From: Plasmodium malariae
Taxonomy: Eukaryota; Apicomplexa; Aconoidasida; Haemosporida; Plasmodiidae
Length of the DNA stretch: 64,000 nt
NCBI RefSeq assembly: GCF_900090045.1
Contig: NC_041777.1
Location: forward strand, 489,501-553,500
Direction: 5' to 3'
Numbering within the stretch: position 1 is the first letter of the stretch; each line of letters opens with the position of its first letter. The notes beneath the pieces were generated by a model. That model had not been told where the DNA came from, did no database searches, and saw only the letters and a program-made list of their open reading frames with translations. The position numbers and the translations under genes are program-made. Below are positions 43,315 to 53,803 of the stretch, piece by piece.

Positions 43315-45545
43315 CATATATATATACATATATACATATATATATGCATATAGCTGTTAAAATACCCATATTTTTTACGTAAAAACCTAATTTTAATTAA
43401 ATGATTGTGTACCTTATAGATAAAAATAAAATTTTCTTTTTTTTTATTTATACATAAATGTATAAGCAAAAATTAAAATTTACAAAAGGTCGAGTGAAAA
43501 AAGGCAAGCAAAATCGGGGTGCCCGCTTATTTTTCTTTTTATCTTATATTCAAATGTACACATTTCGCACTTAAATAATTACATAATTAGATAATTGAAA
43601 TGTGTACATGTATGTATATATGTAAGTAAAGCCCTAAATACCCAAGTACATAGACTCGTGAATACATATACATACAACTTACCGGATGAGTGATATAATA
43701 TTTCCAACGCATCCAACAGTTGCTAAGTAAAATTTTTGTTATACATATATATATTTGTACACATATGTGCACGTGTGTACATACATGTGCATATCTGTTT
43801 ATATATATATATATATATATATTGCATATCGTATGCACATATATTTTTCCTGCCTTCTTTCTTTTTAGCGCCCCCTTAAATTTTTTTTTTTTTTTTTTTT
43901 TTTTTTGCTAAAAAAAGAGATTTAAATTTTTAAGGGTTTTAATAGCTGCCAAATGAGGTCGCTGTTCTGGTGAATTTATTTAAAATTGACTATCGAGAAA
44001 AATCATATTTATATATGTTAATATAAGTTGCCTCGTTTTAAAAACATTGCACAATAACCTGTACGTGGGTTTGTATATATATATATATATATATATATAA
44101 ACACCCATATATATACACATACATATGCGTACATGCAGCTAAATACGCGCTTACGTTTCCCTGTGCTTAAACATTTTTACGAATGACAACATTCTCGTGT
44201 GTAGAAGTATTTTATAAAAATATGGTTATGCCCTTATAAAAATATATACTGCAAATGCTTAAAAATTATTCCACAAATAATATAACTTTAACAAATACTT
44301 TATTTTATTTTTATAAAATATCATTTTTTATGCACAATATTTGAGGGGTAACTAAAACTTCATTTTGCGTATGCTGTTATAAATTATACCACCAAAAAAT
44401 AAATTTACCTTTTTTTGCTCAAGTATGAAAAAGAACGAAAAAAAAAAAAAGAAAAAAAAAGGACAAAAGGACAAAATAATAAGCTCATACATATGTTTAT
44501 TTTGCACAGTTATGACTTGTATATGCCTTTTTGTGGCAAAAATTAAACGGATTACAATATCTCTATATGAGAAATAATCTTTACACTAATTAGGTTATTT
44601 AGAATTTTCTTTTATTGATAAATGCAAAGTCCAAATTACGAAGAAATATTCTTCGCATATGTTAACACCCTTTTTAAGAGCTCATTTCTCTTTGTTCTTG
44701 AGGCAAACGTAACATTTGCTATAAAAATGTTTTTTCAGAAATTTTTTTTCCTCCTCAAATTCTTCTTATCAGCTGTTGAGTAAAAACGAGCAAAAGGACT
44801 TAAACGCCGGATCTTTATTTTATTTTTTTTTATTTTATTATTTATTTTATTTTATTTCTTCTATATTAATTTTTTTTTTTTTTTTTTCTTTCCTCGCATA
44901 TAATAGTTTAATGAAAGGGCTCTACAAAAAATAAGATAAAAACGGGAAAAATGCTTTAAAAAGGCTAGATTTTTAAAACAAAATTACTTCTTTTCCCAGT
45001 TCTATAGAAGTACAAATTGTAGTATTTTAAATACTTTAAATATGCAAAATGAAAGTCTTGAGTGTTTAGCTGCCATTTTACTGCTTTTAAAAAAGATAAC
45101 ATTTTTTTTTTTTTTTTTTTTTTTCCTATGTAGCATTGCTTCTTAACATTTTAAGGTTTAAATATATATGCATATATATATATAATGTATAAAAGTGCTA
45201 CTTTTGTGAAGCCTCTTTAAAGTTATTTAGTAAGAGGATTGGCGCATATAAAAAAATCTGTAAGTTGTGTTACATATAGGATATATTACTAAGCAGGTTA
45301 TAAAATAGCCGAGAGAGAAACGAAATATACAGAGGGTAAAAAGGAAAAGGTTGCTCTACCCCAACATTATTTATACGGTTATTGCGTAAATAGGTATATT
45401 TATAAAACACGTGAGTAGTACGTACGTGCTCTTGTTCGTTACGCTTCTTCCACACGTGTCTGGCTTATACCTGTGTTCTTGAGTCCCAAAAAAGGGCTTT
45501 CAAACAAACACGGCTTGGTACAAAAGGTTCATTGTTTTATCCCCA
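42332..45545. other. Large divergent intergenic region (PP2C / RRP4)
   Basis: About 3.2 kb with both promoters. It has (TA)n tracts (42495-42518, 42725-42750, 43262-43345, 43803-43820, 44075-44098) and poly-T/A runs. Two pieces look exon-like. At 43683-43722 (minus) a 40-base open stretch lies between ACTTAG and GTAAGT. At 44622-44783 (plus) an ATG frame of 53 codons occurs, with a second exon-like stretch on the opposite strand. I could not assemble either into a known protein. Confidence 0.45.
44622..44783 (+). CDS. Candidate 53-residue hydrophobic small ORF
   Basis: The frame starts MQSPNYEEIFFAYV and ends in LKFFLSAVE before a TAA, with Phe-rich hydrophobic stretches that could span a membrane. 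Base composition is less AT-rich than the flanks and codons are varied, unlike the surrounding simple repeats. I recognise no family. The opposite strand also has a short exon-like stretch after a TTATAG, so the coding strand is not certain. It lies about 760 bases upstream of RRP4. Confidence 0.2.
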   Translation: MQSPNYEEIFFAYVNTLFKSSFLFVLEANVTFAIKMFFQKFFFLLKFFLSAVE

Positions 45546-46526
45546 ATGGATATGCGTATAACTACTCCATACGACGAAGAACTGGAAGATATAGAAGAAT
45601 TCAACAACTGGATGCAAGCCCGTGAAATGCTTAAACATAATAAGTCATATTTAAATAAAAATGTTGATAGTGCTTGTCCGAATATTAAAAAGTTGGTATT
45701 ACCAGGGGAAGCAGTGTTAAGTAAGGAAGATAAAGGTCGTTTTTTAAAAGGTAGTGGGTTATATGAAGAGAATGAAAATTTTTATGCATGTATATTAGGT
45801 ACAGTAAACTATATAAACAAATTAGTGTATGTTGAACCATTAAGAGGAAAATATACAGGAGCAGTAGGAGATCTATTAGTGGGTAAAATAAAAGATATAA
45901 ATAATGACAAATGGGTGGTTGAAATAGGTTCATATTGTAGAGCTTTATTATCTATTTCTCAAACAAATATTAGCTTATTTAGTCAAAGAATAAGATTATA
46001 TAATGATGTTATAAATATGATTAATATATATAAGCCTAATGATATTATAGCATGTGAAGTACAAAGAATTTTAAATGATGGTTGTATTATTTTACATACT
46101 AGATCATCTATCTATGGTAAATTAACTAATGGAGTTTTAATCACTGTCCCACAAACTCTAATACAAAATCAAAAGAAACATATTTTTGTGTTTTCATGTA
46201 ATGTTCAAATTATCCTAGGTATGAATGGTTATATATGGATTTCATCTCCTCTAAAAAAGTCAAAGGATACTAACCCCAATAGTATTGATGAAGATATTGA
46301 AGGGAACAAATTTGAAGAAGTTGATGATAATACTAGAAAAAATATTAGTATCATTAGTAATATTATTAAATTACTAGCAAAGTATCATATTAATATTAAT
46401 TATGATATTATTACTAAAATATATATGCAATACACCACCAATAAAAACAATACCACCAGCTATATTTTAAAACCTTATGTGTCTGATTCGTACCTATTCA
46501 ATTATATTGATAAGTTTATTAAATGA
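45546..46526 (+). CDS. RRP4: Exosome complex subunit RRP4 (EXOSC2)
   Basis: A 326-residue single-exon protein. RRP4 is a cap subunit of the RNA exosome, which trims and degrades rRNA precursors and other RNAs in nucleus and cytoplasm. The family N-terminal domain is at about residues 55-100 (VLPGEAVLSK, FLKGSGLY, ACILGTVNYINKLVYVEP). The S1 RNA-binding domain follows (about 105-190, GDLLVGKIKDINNDKWVVEIGS). A KH-like C-terminal domain contains NVQIILGMNGYIWIS (about 222-238). An acidic, Asn-rich insert (about 245-275) replaces part of the usual C-terminus. Length is close to human EXOSC2 (293). Start may be Met1 or Met3. Confidence 0.95.
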   Translation: MDMRITTPYDEELEDIEEFNNWMQAREMLKHNKSYLNKNVDSACPNIKKLVLPGEAVLSKEDKGRFLKGSGLYEENENFYACILGTVNYINKLVYVEPLRGKYTGAVGDLLVGKIKDINNDKWVVEIGSYCRALLSISQTNISLFSQRIRLYNDVINMINIYKPNDIIACEVQRILNDGCIILHTRSSIYGKLTNGVLITVPQTLIQNQKKHIFVFSCNVQIILGMNGYIWISSPLKKSKDTNPNSIDEDIEGNKFEEVDDNTRKNISIISNIIKLLAKYHININYDIITKIYMQYTTNKNNTTSYILKPYVSDSYLFNYIDKFIK

Positions 46527-47523
46527 GCCCACTGCAATTCAATTTTGTGGGGTAAAATGGGTAAAATGGCTTATCATTTGGTGTATACGCTATTTATTTA
46601 TTTTTTTCGGTAAAAATTACAACAACATGCCGTAGGACGAAGGTGTGAGACATTCATCTATGCGTAACGTTATCTTAATTTTTTACAATCTTACTATCCT
46701 ACTGTTTTGTTATTTTGTTATTTTACTATTTTTTTATTTTACTATTTTTTTATTTTACTATTTTTTTATTTTACTATTTTTTAATTTTACTATTTTTTAA
46801 TTTTTTTTTTTTTTTTGGATGACCAGTTTATCTTCCCATAAGCAAGCCATTGAATTGTGTTTATATCTTTAAATGTTACCCCTTTCAATTTAAGGTAATT
46901 TTTTTTGTCGTTTAAGTGGATTTGCCAAATGTAAGTAAAAAGTTAACATCTCATAAACGGGGGACTAAACGGATGGATATGTACGTATGTATATATATAT
47001 GTAAGTATTTATGCTTATGTATGTATGCATATGTATACATGGGTTTATGGGCACCATGTAAATAATGGAATTAAAAGGCCGTTTTTCAAATTATTGATAC
47101 CTATGCTAACGCACACACACGTGAAGTGAAATGCAAGACTGTATCGTTATCATACATGTGTACAACTGCATATATGAATGCGTCAGATCATCGTAAAGTC
47201 TTTTTTTTTTTTTTTTCTTGTTATTTGGTTATATCGTTACTTTATTTTTTATTTTATTTTATTTTTTTTTTTCCCTTTAATTTCAAATTCTAAATGGCTT
47301 CCATCTGTAGATGAAAAAGAAATACGGTAAGTGTGAAATTGGAAAAATTGTTTAAATAAGCAAAATTAGCAATTATATGTACATAATTTTTTTTTTTTTT
47401 TTATTCTCCACTCATATGCCCTCTTCTTTTCTTCTGTTCTTTCTTCTTTTTAACTCATTATGCATGCTTGGGACCCTTGAAAAGAGTGCTTTTATTTTAT
47501 GAACTTAATTTTTCTTCTTATGT
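46527..47523. other. Convergent intergenic region
   Basis: Lies between the 3' ends of RRP4 (+) and the coiled-coil gene (-). It has a 15-base TTTTTTATTTTACTA array (46695-46800), TATG/TATA-type sequence near 46980-47040, and poly-T runs (46803-46816, 47202-47216, 47390-47402). No gene is seen. Confidence 0.6.
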
Positions 47524-48162
47524 TTAAGTCTTCTTCATATTTAAGACAACAGTTTGCATTTTATTTTTCAAAATTTCATGATTTTTTCTACTACTTTTTA
47601 AATGAAGCTGCAAATATTTTCTGTCTTTTTTAAATTTTTCCATTTCTTTATGCATTTTATCTTTATCATTCACCAATTTGTGGTACTTCTTACTATTCTG
47701 ATCAACGTTTTCTTTCATTATATTTATTCTGGATTTCATATAATTTATATCATTATCAATAATTTCTTGAGCTTTGGACATTTTATGTTTATTCTTTTTT
47801 AAAATTGATATCCTACTTTTATATGCATTATTCTTATTAATTTCAGACGCTATATTATCCTCAAGATAAGAATTTTCTTCATCAAATTGTTTAATATTTT
47901 TTTCTAATTTTTTTAATTCTTTATTACCATCTGATAATTCTTTGTTTAGCTTTTTTGTCATAGCTTCTAGTTGTTTTATTCTATGGATAGAATTTATAAT
48001 GCCTTCTCTATTCTTTTTTAACTTTAGCGATATAAAATTTGTGTAATTGTTCATATTAACAGATACTTCCTTTACATCTTTTAAATTAATTGAATCTATT
48101 TTGTTTATTATTTCATTTTCCGATACGTTTTGTCTCATCTTTTTTTTCTCTGTTACATTCAT
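47524..48162 (-). CDS. Coiled-coil protein of unknown function
   Basis: About 212 residues from the Met at 48162 (MNVTEKKKMRQNVSENEI); an in-frame Met at 48207 would add 15 residues (MIKSFLLYPYIRSFK), which look untranslated. I recognise no family. Almost all of the protein after residue 55 is predicted by eye to be a long coiled coil: regular charged heptads rich in Lys, Glu and Asn with few helix breakers (KQLEAMTKKLNKEL, EKNIKQFDEENSYLEDNI). There are no membrane segments or catalytic motifs. Such proteins in these parasites often serve in the cytoskeleton, spindle or basal complex, but nothing here shows which. It is divergent from the FES1-like gene. Confidence 0.8.
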   Translation of the reverse strand: MNVTEKKKMRQNVSENEIINKIDSINLKDVKEVSVNMNNYTNFISLKLKKNREGIINSIHRIKQLEAMTKKLNKELSDGNKELKKLEKNIKQFDEENSYLEDNIASEINKNNAYKSRISILKKNKHKMSKAQEIIDNDINYMKSRINIMKENVDQNSKKYHKLVNDKDKMHKEMEKFKKDRKYLQLHLKSSRKNHEILKNKMQTVVLNMKKT

Positions 48163-48777
48163 CTTAAATGAACGGATGTAAGGATATAGAAGGAATGATT
48201 TTATCAAGTAGCTAATAGTGCAAGGGAATGCATATAAAAAAAAAAAAAAAAAAAAAATACACTATAGGCAGTGATTAATTCAATCAAGTTGATACTACTT
48301 ATTGACAAAGGGGGGGAACACTGCACCTTTGTTCATTACTCAGGTGCAAACATATATCTGTACGGGTGTGTGTGGGCATATATGTACATGTACGGATATA
48401 TAAATGTTTGTATATAAATGTATATGAGAATATACGAACTTGCGAACACACGGCGATTAAGAGAAAAGTCCAGCTTTATTTTTTAAACAGAAATTACATT
48501 TTGTAAGGAGCCATAAAATTAGCAGTAAAAGTCGTAAAAACAAAAACAACAACAAAAGAAAACGTGGTGAACAAATGAACGAATAAAAATGCATGTACAA
48601 TGCATATAACAATATGTCTAATGAGAAGGTCTTTAAACAATTCCTTATAAAAACACAATACTTTTTTTAACAAAAAAAAAAGGGAATAATATACTTTTTT
48701 ATAAGACTTAACTTTTTAATTAGAACAAATGGACAACGTTTAATTATGCACACGCATATACAAATGTGTACGTATTT

Positions 48778-48960
48778 TAATATGAATTGAAATTATAATA
48801 TGAATTGAAATTATAATATGAATTGAAATTATAATATGAATTGAAATTATAATATGAATTGAAATTATAATATGAATTGAAGTTATAATATGAATTGAAG
48901 TTATAATATGAATTGAAGTTATAATATGAATTGAAATTATAATATGAATTAAAGTTATAA
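48778..48960. repeat. 18-base minisatellite, AATATGAATTGAAATTAT
   Basis: About ten near-perfect tandem copies; later copies carry GAAGTTAT or TAAAGTTAT variants. No stop-free frame of interest spans it. Confidence 0.93.
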
Positions 48961-49194
48961 TATGAATTAAAGTTTTAATTTGAATTTGTATTAAAATTAT
49001 AAATTTTTTTTTTTTTTTTTACAGCTTTTTAGACATATGCATACGAATTTTTAAAAATACCCAAATGATGGATATATATTTGTACGTATAAAAAAAAGGG
49101 GTACAAAATTATAAGCTCATAAGCTACCTTTACATGTGCTTATTTTTTTTCGTTACATTTTTTTTTTTCTTTTGTGTGCATAAGACAAAGAACG

Positions 49195-49290
49195 AAAAAA
49201 AAAACAACAAAAATGAAAAAAAAAACAAAAAATGAAAAAAAAAAACAAAAAATGGAAAAAAAAACAACAAAAATGAAAAAAAAAAAAACA
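49195..49290. repeat. AAAAAAAACAACAAAAATG array
   Basis: About five copies of an about 19-base A-rich unit ending in AAAATG. The poly-A length varies between copies. Confidence 0.85.
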
Positions 49291-50584
49291 CAAAATGACC
49301 TTTATTAGGTAAACCAGTTAACAATTTGCACCTTGCCCATTGAATACTGACTCAAGAATAATTTGAGAAAAAGGTATGTTGCATTTGAATTAGTGCAGAC
49401 ATTTCTGCTTATTATGTGTTACGCGTTATGCGTTATATGTTAAGTGTTATGGTAAGTGTGCTATGTATTATGTTTTATGAGTTATAGTTAGTTATATATC
49501 ACTTAATTGTGCTTTTACCTGCGATGTTACGCCATAGACATTGTAGCATTCAGCCAAAGGATGTTACACATTTTTTATATGCCCTTTTACCAATATATTA
49601 AAGGAACAACGTTATACTTGGTAATGTGTGTACATGCTGTTATTTTTCTTATCTTTATCTCTAACTTCTGTCTCTATCTTTTTTTTATTTCATGTACCTA
49701 TGGCATCTCACGCAGTTTTGTATACTATATATGAACACCCCAAATACATTAATCCTTTTAAATATTACGCTTTACAGTTTATTTTGTAATCCGTGTAAGC
49801 ACTTATTAAAAGAACGTAATTTATTTTTCACATGAAGATTTTAAATCTTTCGCTTGATTTTTTAAAATAAATAAAACGAAAAAAAATGGGAAAGAGAAAC
49901 TTCCAGTTTTGTCAAACTTCTTCTCTCCAGTTATAGTTTATTCATATTATGTTGCAATAATGTTTTTTTTTTTTTTTTTTTTTCCTTTTTTCTCTTTTAT
50001 ATTTCACCTATTATATTCTATCCTTTATGTTTTATGCATAACATTTATCCATTAACATTTCGAATTATATTTTTTTTTTTTTTTTTTTTAAATATTATGC
50101 CAAACATAATATTAATACGCGCGTGTGCGAAGCGAGTACATATATTCGCTTAATACCTTTACCTACATTTTGAAATAGTTCAGTTCCATTTTTACAAATA
50201 AACACGATGCGTGTGATACTTAGAAATTTTGAAATTAAATTGACTTTTATTTTGGCACATGGTTAATTAAATCAATGTGCCGGTTATATGATTTTTTTTA
50301 TTTTTCAAAAATTACACAAGTGAACACGGATGAAATGTTATACATAAGCACATACGCACATACGTACACACGTGCATACGTACATACATATATGCATATA
50401 TACATATGTACATATATGTGTACGTATATATAATGCAAAAGTGAGAAATATCCAACCAAAAGGAAAAAAACTACTTATTTAATATCATCTTAATATTTTC
50501 TTTTTCATTTTCCTCGCCTATTACACTTTCACATATTTTTACGAGTTAATTTTGCGTTTATTCCTTTTTTTGAGTTAATTACTT

Positions 50585-50735
50585 TTTTTACGTTTTTTGC
50601 GTTTTTTGCGTTTTTTGCATTTTTTACTTTTTTTACGTTTTTTGCGTTTTTTGCATTTTTTACTTTTTTTACGTTTTTTGCGTTTTTTGCATTTTTTACT
50701 TTTTTTACCTTTTTTGCGTTTTTTACTATTTTTGC
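50585..50735. repeat. TTTTTTACG / TTTTTTGCG / TTTTTTGCA array
   Basis: Units of 9-10 bases, each a T6-7 run followed by a 3-base cap (ACG, GCG, GCA or ACT), occur in a higher-order pattern of about 48 bases that repeats roughly three times. Confidence 0.88.
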
Positions 50736-51147
50736 TTTTTTCGCAATTTTTTTTTTTTTTTGTTTTTTTTAATTTAGAAAATTAATTTGAATTTTTTTAA
50801 TCATTTCGCTATTTTTTATTATTAATCATACCTACAGAGGATAACTCGCTTAAGAGGGATCATTATATGCATATTGTTTTGGTTAAAAGGAAGAACTTTT
50901 ATAATTATGCACGTAAATTCGTTAATGCAAGTGTTAATGCGTGTACGTGTGTGCCAATATATTTGTATGTATATGTATATCTGTATGTGAATATCTGTGT
51001 TTGTATGGACGCGTACCAGTGGCACTGCCTTAACATTTTCCCATTCCCGTGCAGTTAAACTACTTTCAAATTAGCAAAAAAAAAAAAAAAAAAAAAAAAT
51101 ATATATGTACATATATATATATATATATAAAACTGGGAACGTATAAT

Positions 51148-52509
51148 ATGGTAAACATAAACTGGCCGGGGCTACTCAAGTGGTCTACGAAATATGCAGG
51201 TAATTTTTAATCATGTATATGGACATTTCTCTATTTTTGTGAATTAAATAAGAGCATAAATGTGTTGAACAGTGAAAGTGAGATGCTGTCGTTTGTTGAG
51301 TAATTATGTTTACATGGTATCTACTCAATATATCTATGTAATATATCTACTCAATATATCTATGTAATATATCTACTCAATATATCTATGTAATGTATCT
51401 ACTCAATATATCTATGTAATATATCTACTCAATATATCTATGTAATATATCTACTCAATATATCTACGTAACGTATTCAATTCATACGTGTACGTACCGA
51501 TGTTGTACTTACGTAGAATGATGAATATTCACGTGCTGACGAATGAACATATAGACGTGCTTCGATGTATGCTCCCTGAATAGACATACGCGTACCTTTT
51601 TATTTTATTATATTTTATTTTATTTTTCCTAAAATTGCAGACGGTACGATAGATACAAACAAACGGTTAAGTAAGGAGGACATTGAATTTTTGCAAGGTG
51701 CAATAAAGGACGCATTAAGTCAAATAGAAGACCCATACGAAGCAATAAATGAAGCAGTTCGAAATTTTGAAAATAAAGATGAAGGTATAATATTAGCATC
51801 AGCTAAAATTGTAGAAAGATTAGTGGATGAATATCCTGAAGTAGCTAGAAATTTAGACAAAATTAAAGCAGTAGATCCATTATTAAAATTATTAGATAAT
51901 AATAATAATCATATTTTAGAATCAGTATTACAAATATTTTCTTTAGCTTTATCAAATAATCCAGAATTACAAGATTCGGTATTTAAAAAAAATGCTTTAA
52001 AAAAATTATTAATAAAATTGCAGGAGTCGCAAAAAACAGTTATTGATAAAAAATTAATTACAGCTATTTCAGCTTTAATAAGACATCATGATGAAGCAGA
52101 AAATAAATTTATTGACTATGGAGGTATTGGTTTCTTAGTGTATGGTATGCAAACTAATATATACAAATATCAAGAAAAATCAGCACTTCTTTTAAAACAT
52201 TTAATTCATCAAAATAAAATTACTTTTGAGTTATTTCTTAAAAATGAAATTATGAAAGGACTTATATGTTTAGCTAATAATAAAAATATTGATGAAACAG
52301 GTATACAATATGGGGAAACTACAGCAGAACTATTTTTAGCTTTAATGCAAAACCACAGACACAAATTAGCAAAAGCAGGTTACTTACATAATTTAAAAAA
52401 ATTAATTGAAGATAGACTAGTATATCTGCGCGTTGTTCAAAACAGTGCCTCCTACGATGTGTCTCATGAGATTGAGTTATTTAATGACTGCCTTAAGTTA
52501 ACGAAGTAA
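51148..52509 (+). CDS. FES1: FES1/HspBP1-like Hsp70 nucleotide-exchange factor (armadillo repeats)
   Basis: Two exons: 51148-51199 and 51641-52509, joined through donor GTAATT and acceptor TTGCAG in phase 1, giving 306 residues. The exon 1 start (PGLLKWSTKYADGT across the join) is the FES1 N-terminal lead, which confirms the splice. Armadillo-type helices occupy about residues 75-290 (DPLLKLLDNNNNHILESVLQI, KKLLIKLQESQKT, GGIGFLVYGMQT). Length matches yeast Fes1 (290) and human HspBP1 (about 360). The family binds cytosolic Hsp70 lobe II and releases ADP. No N-terminal signal or membrane segment is visible, so the cytosol is likely. The 441-base intron contains a 26-base minisatellite. The gene converges with the RbgA-like gene. 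Confidence 0.9.
51320..51470. repeat. 26-base minisatellite inside the FES1-like intron
   Basis: About six copies of ATCTACTCAATATATCTATGTAATAT, with single-base variants (TGTAATGTATC, TACGTAACG). Lies fully within the intron 51200-51640. Confidence 0.92.
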
Positions 52510-52584
52510 GTCCTCGACAAATGTCTCGCCTGTGGGCGAACTGCTGCACATTCTTGTAAACATACACACGTACATATATGTATG

Positions 52585-52715
52585 TATATGCATATACATA
52601 TATATACACATACATATATATACACATACATATATATACACATACATATATATACACATACATATATATACACATACATATATATACACATACATATATA
52701 TACACATACATATAT
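52585..52715. repeat. 18-base minisatellite, ATATATATACACATACAT
   Basis: About seven near-perfect copies, ending about 70 bases after the last diverged copy near 52570. The array begins about 60 bases after the FES1-like stop codon, so it probably lies in the 3' UTR. Confidence 0.92.
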
Positions 52716-52899
52716 ATGTATTTACGGAACTGTCGAAGTCAGCGTGCATTAACTGAGAAAGATCGAAGAGCTAGGGATATCTTGCACGAAAAAAATAAAC
52801 ATGCTTTTGTAATTATTTCATTTTTTCTTTTTTCTTATCTAGTTGGCCTGGAGTTAAGCCGCCAAAAAAAACTGACGAAAATAATTTTAGCATTGCTGA

Positions 52900-53025
52900 T
52901 AGGTAACAGCAGCAGAAGAAGCAGTAGTAGCGGCAGTGTAAGAAGCGTAATAGCAGTGGAAGAAGCGTAATAGCAGTGGAAGAAGCGTAGTAGCAGTGGA
53001 AGAAGCGTAGTAGCAGTGGAAGACG
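52900..53025. repeat. 20-base GC-richer minisatellite, AAGCGTAATAGCAGTGGAAG
   Basis: Four to five copies, some with GTAGTAGC in place of GTAATAGC. Its G+C content is clearly higher than that of the other repeats in the window. Confidence 0.9.
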
Positions 53026-53419
53026 TAACCCATGTATCGAGTCTCCCCGCGTAAAAAAGAGACCATCAGAACAGAATCCTTTTTTTTAATTAAAATGTTG
53101 TTAACTAAGAAAAACATCATCCGGATGGTATGAGATGAGGGATGAAAAAATAAATCATTGAGCAAAATGTTTGTGTTTATTAAACGTCTCCTTCGTTTTG
53201 TTTTTAATTAAGATACTCAAAACTGTAACGTGTAGAATGAACTCGTAAATGAGTAAATGTGATCATGTAAAAGATGATAAAGATAAAGGAGAACAACAAG
53301 GCAAAAAAAGAGGGACATGAAAAAAATGATTAAAAGTATAAAAAAGGACAACTTTTTTTTCTCAAATTAACACAAAAAAAAGAAAAGTAAAACAAAATGC
53401 TACTATTTGAAAAGGCATA

Positions 53420-53655
53420 ACAAAAAAAAAAAAAAAAAAAAGAAAGAAGAAAAAAAAAAGAAAAAGAAATAATAAAGAAAAAGAAAAAGAAATATAAAGA
53501 AAAAGAAAAAGAAATATAAAGAAAAAGAAAAAGAAATATAAAGAAAAAGAAAAAGAAATATAAAGAAAAAGAAATATAAAGAAAAAGAAATAAAAAGAAA
53601 AAGAAATAAAAAGAAAAAGAAAAAGAATTAAAAAGAAAAAGAAAAAGAAATAAAA
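53420..53655. repeat. GAAAAAGAAATATAAA purine-rich array
   Basis: About 235 bases of GAAAAA hexamers punctuated by GAAATATAAA or GAAATAAAAA. The minus strand reads as Phe/Ser/Leu-rich frames, which are artefacts. Confidence 0.9.
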
Positions 53656-53803
53656 AGGATGCAGAAAGAACCACGATCGAAACAGATAGCAGAATATCAA
53701 TTAGGATGTCTATAAAAAACATCAATCAAACTGCTTACCAAACCGAGAACAAAACGGTCAACAAAACTGCTAACTAAACCGCTAACATGCAAAGCATGTG
53801 CAC

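Larger units (their letters stand above)
48163..51147. other. Large divergent intergenic region (coiled-coil / FES1-like)
   Basis: About 3 kb. It contains poly-A (48239-48257), an 18-base minisatellite (48778-48960), a poly-A/ACAAAAATG array (49195-49290), poly-T runs (49963-49983, 50070-50089), a TTTTTTGCG array (50585-50735), and poly-A followed by (TA)n (51076-51128). No stretch of normal coding composition is visible. Confidence 0.6.
52510..53803. other. Convergent intergenic region with three repeat arrays
   Basis: Lies between the 3' ends of the FES1-like (+) and RbgA-like (-) genes. It holds an 18-base ATATATATACACATACAT array (52585-52715), a 20-base purine-rich AAGCGTAATAGCAGTGGAAG array (52900-53025) and a GAAAAAGAAATATAAA array (53420-53655). 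No real gene is seen; the frames through these arrays are repeat translations. Confidence 0.65.
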
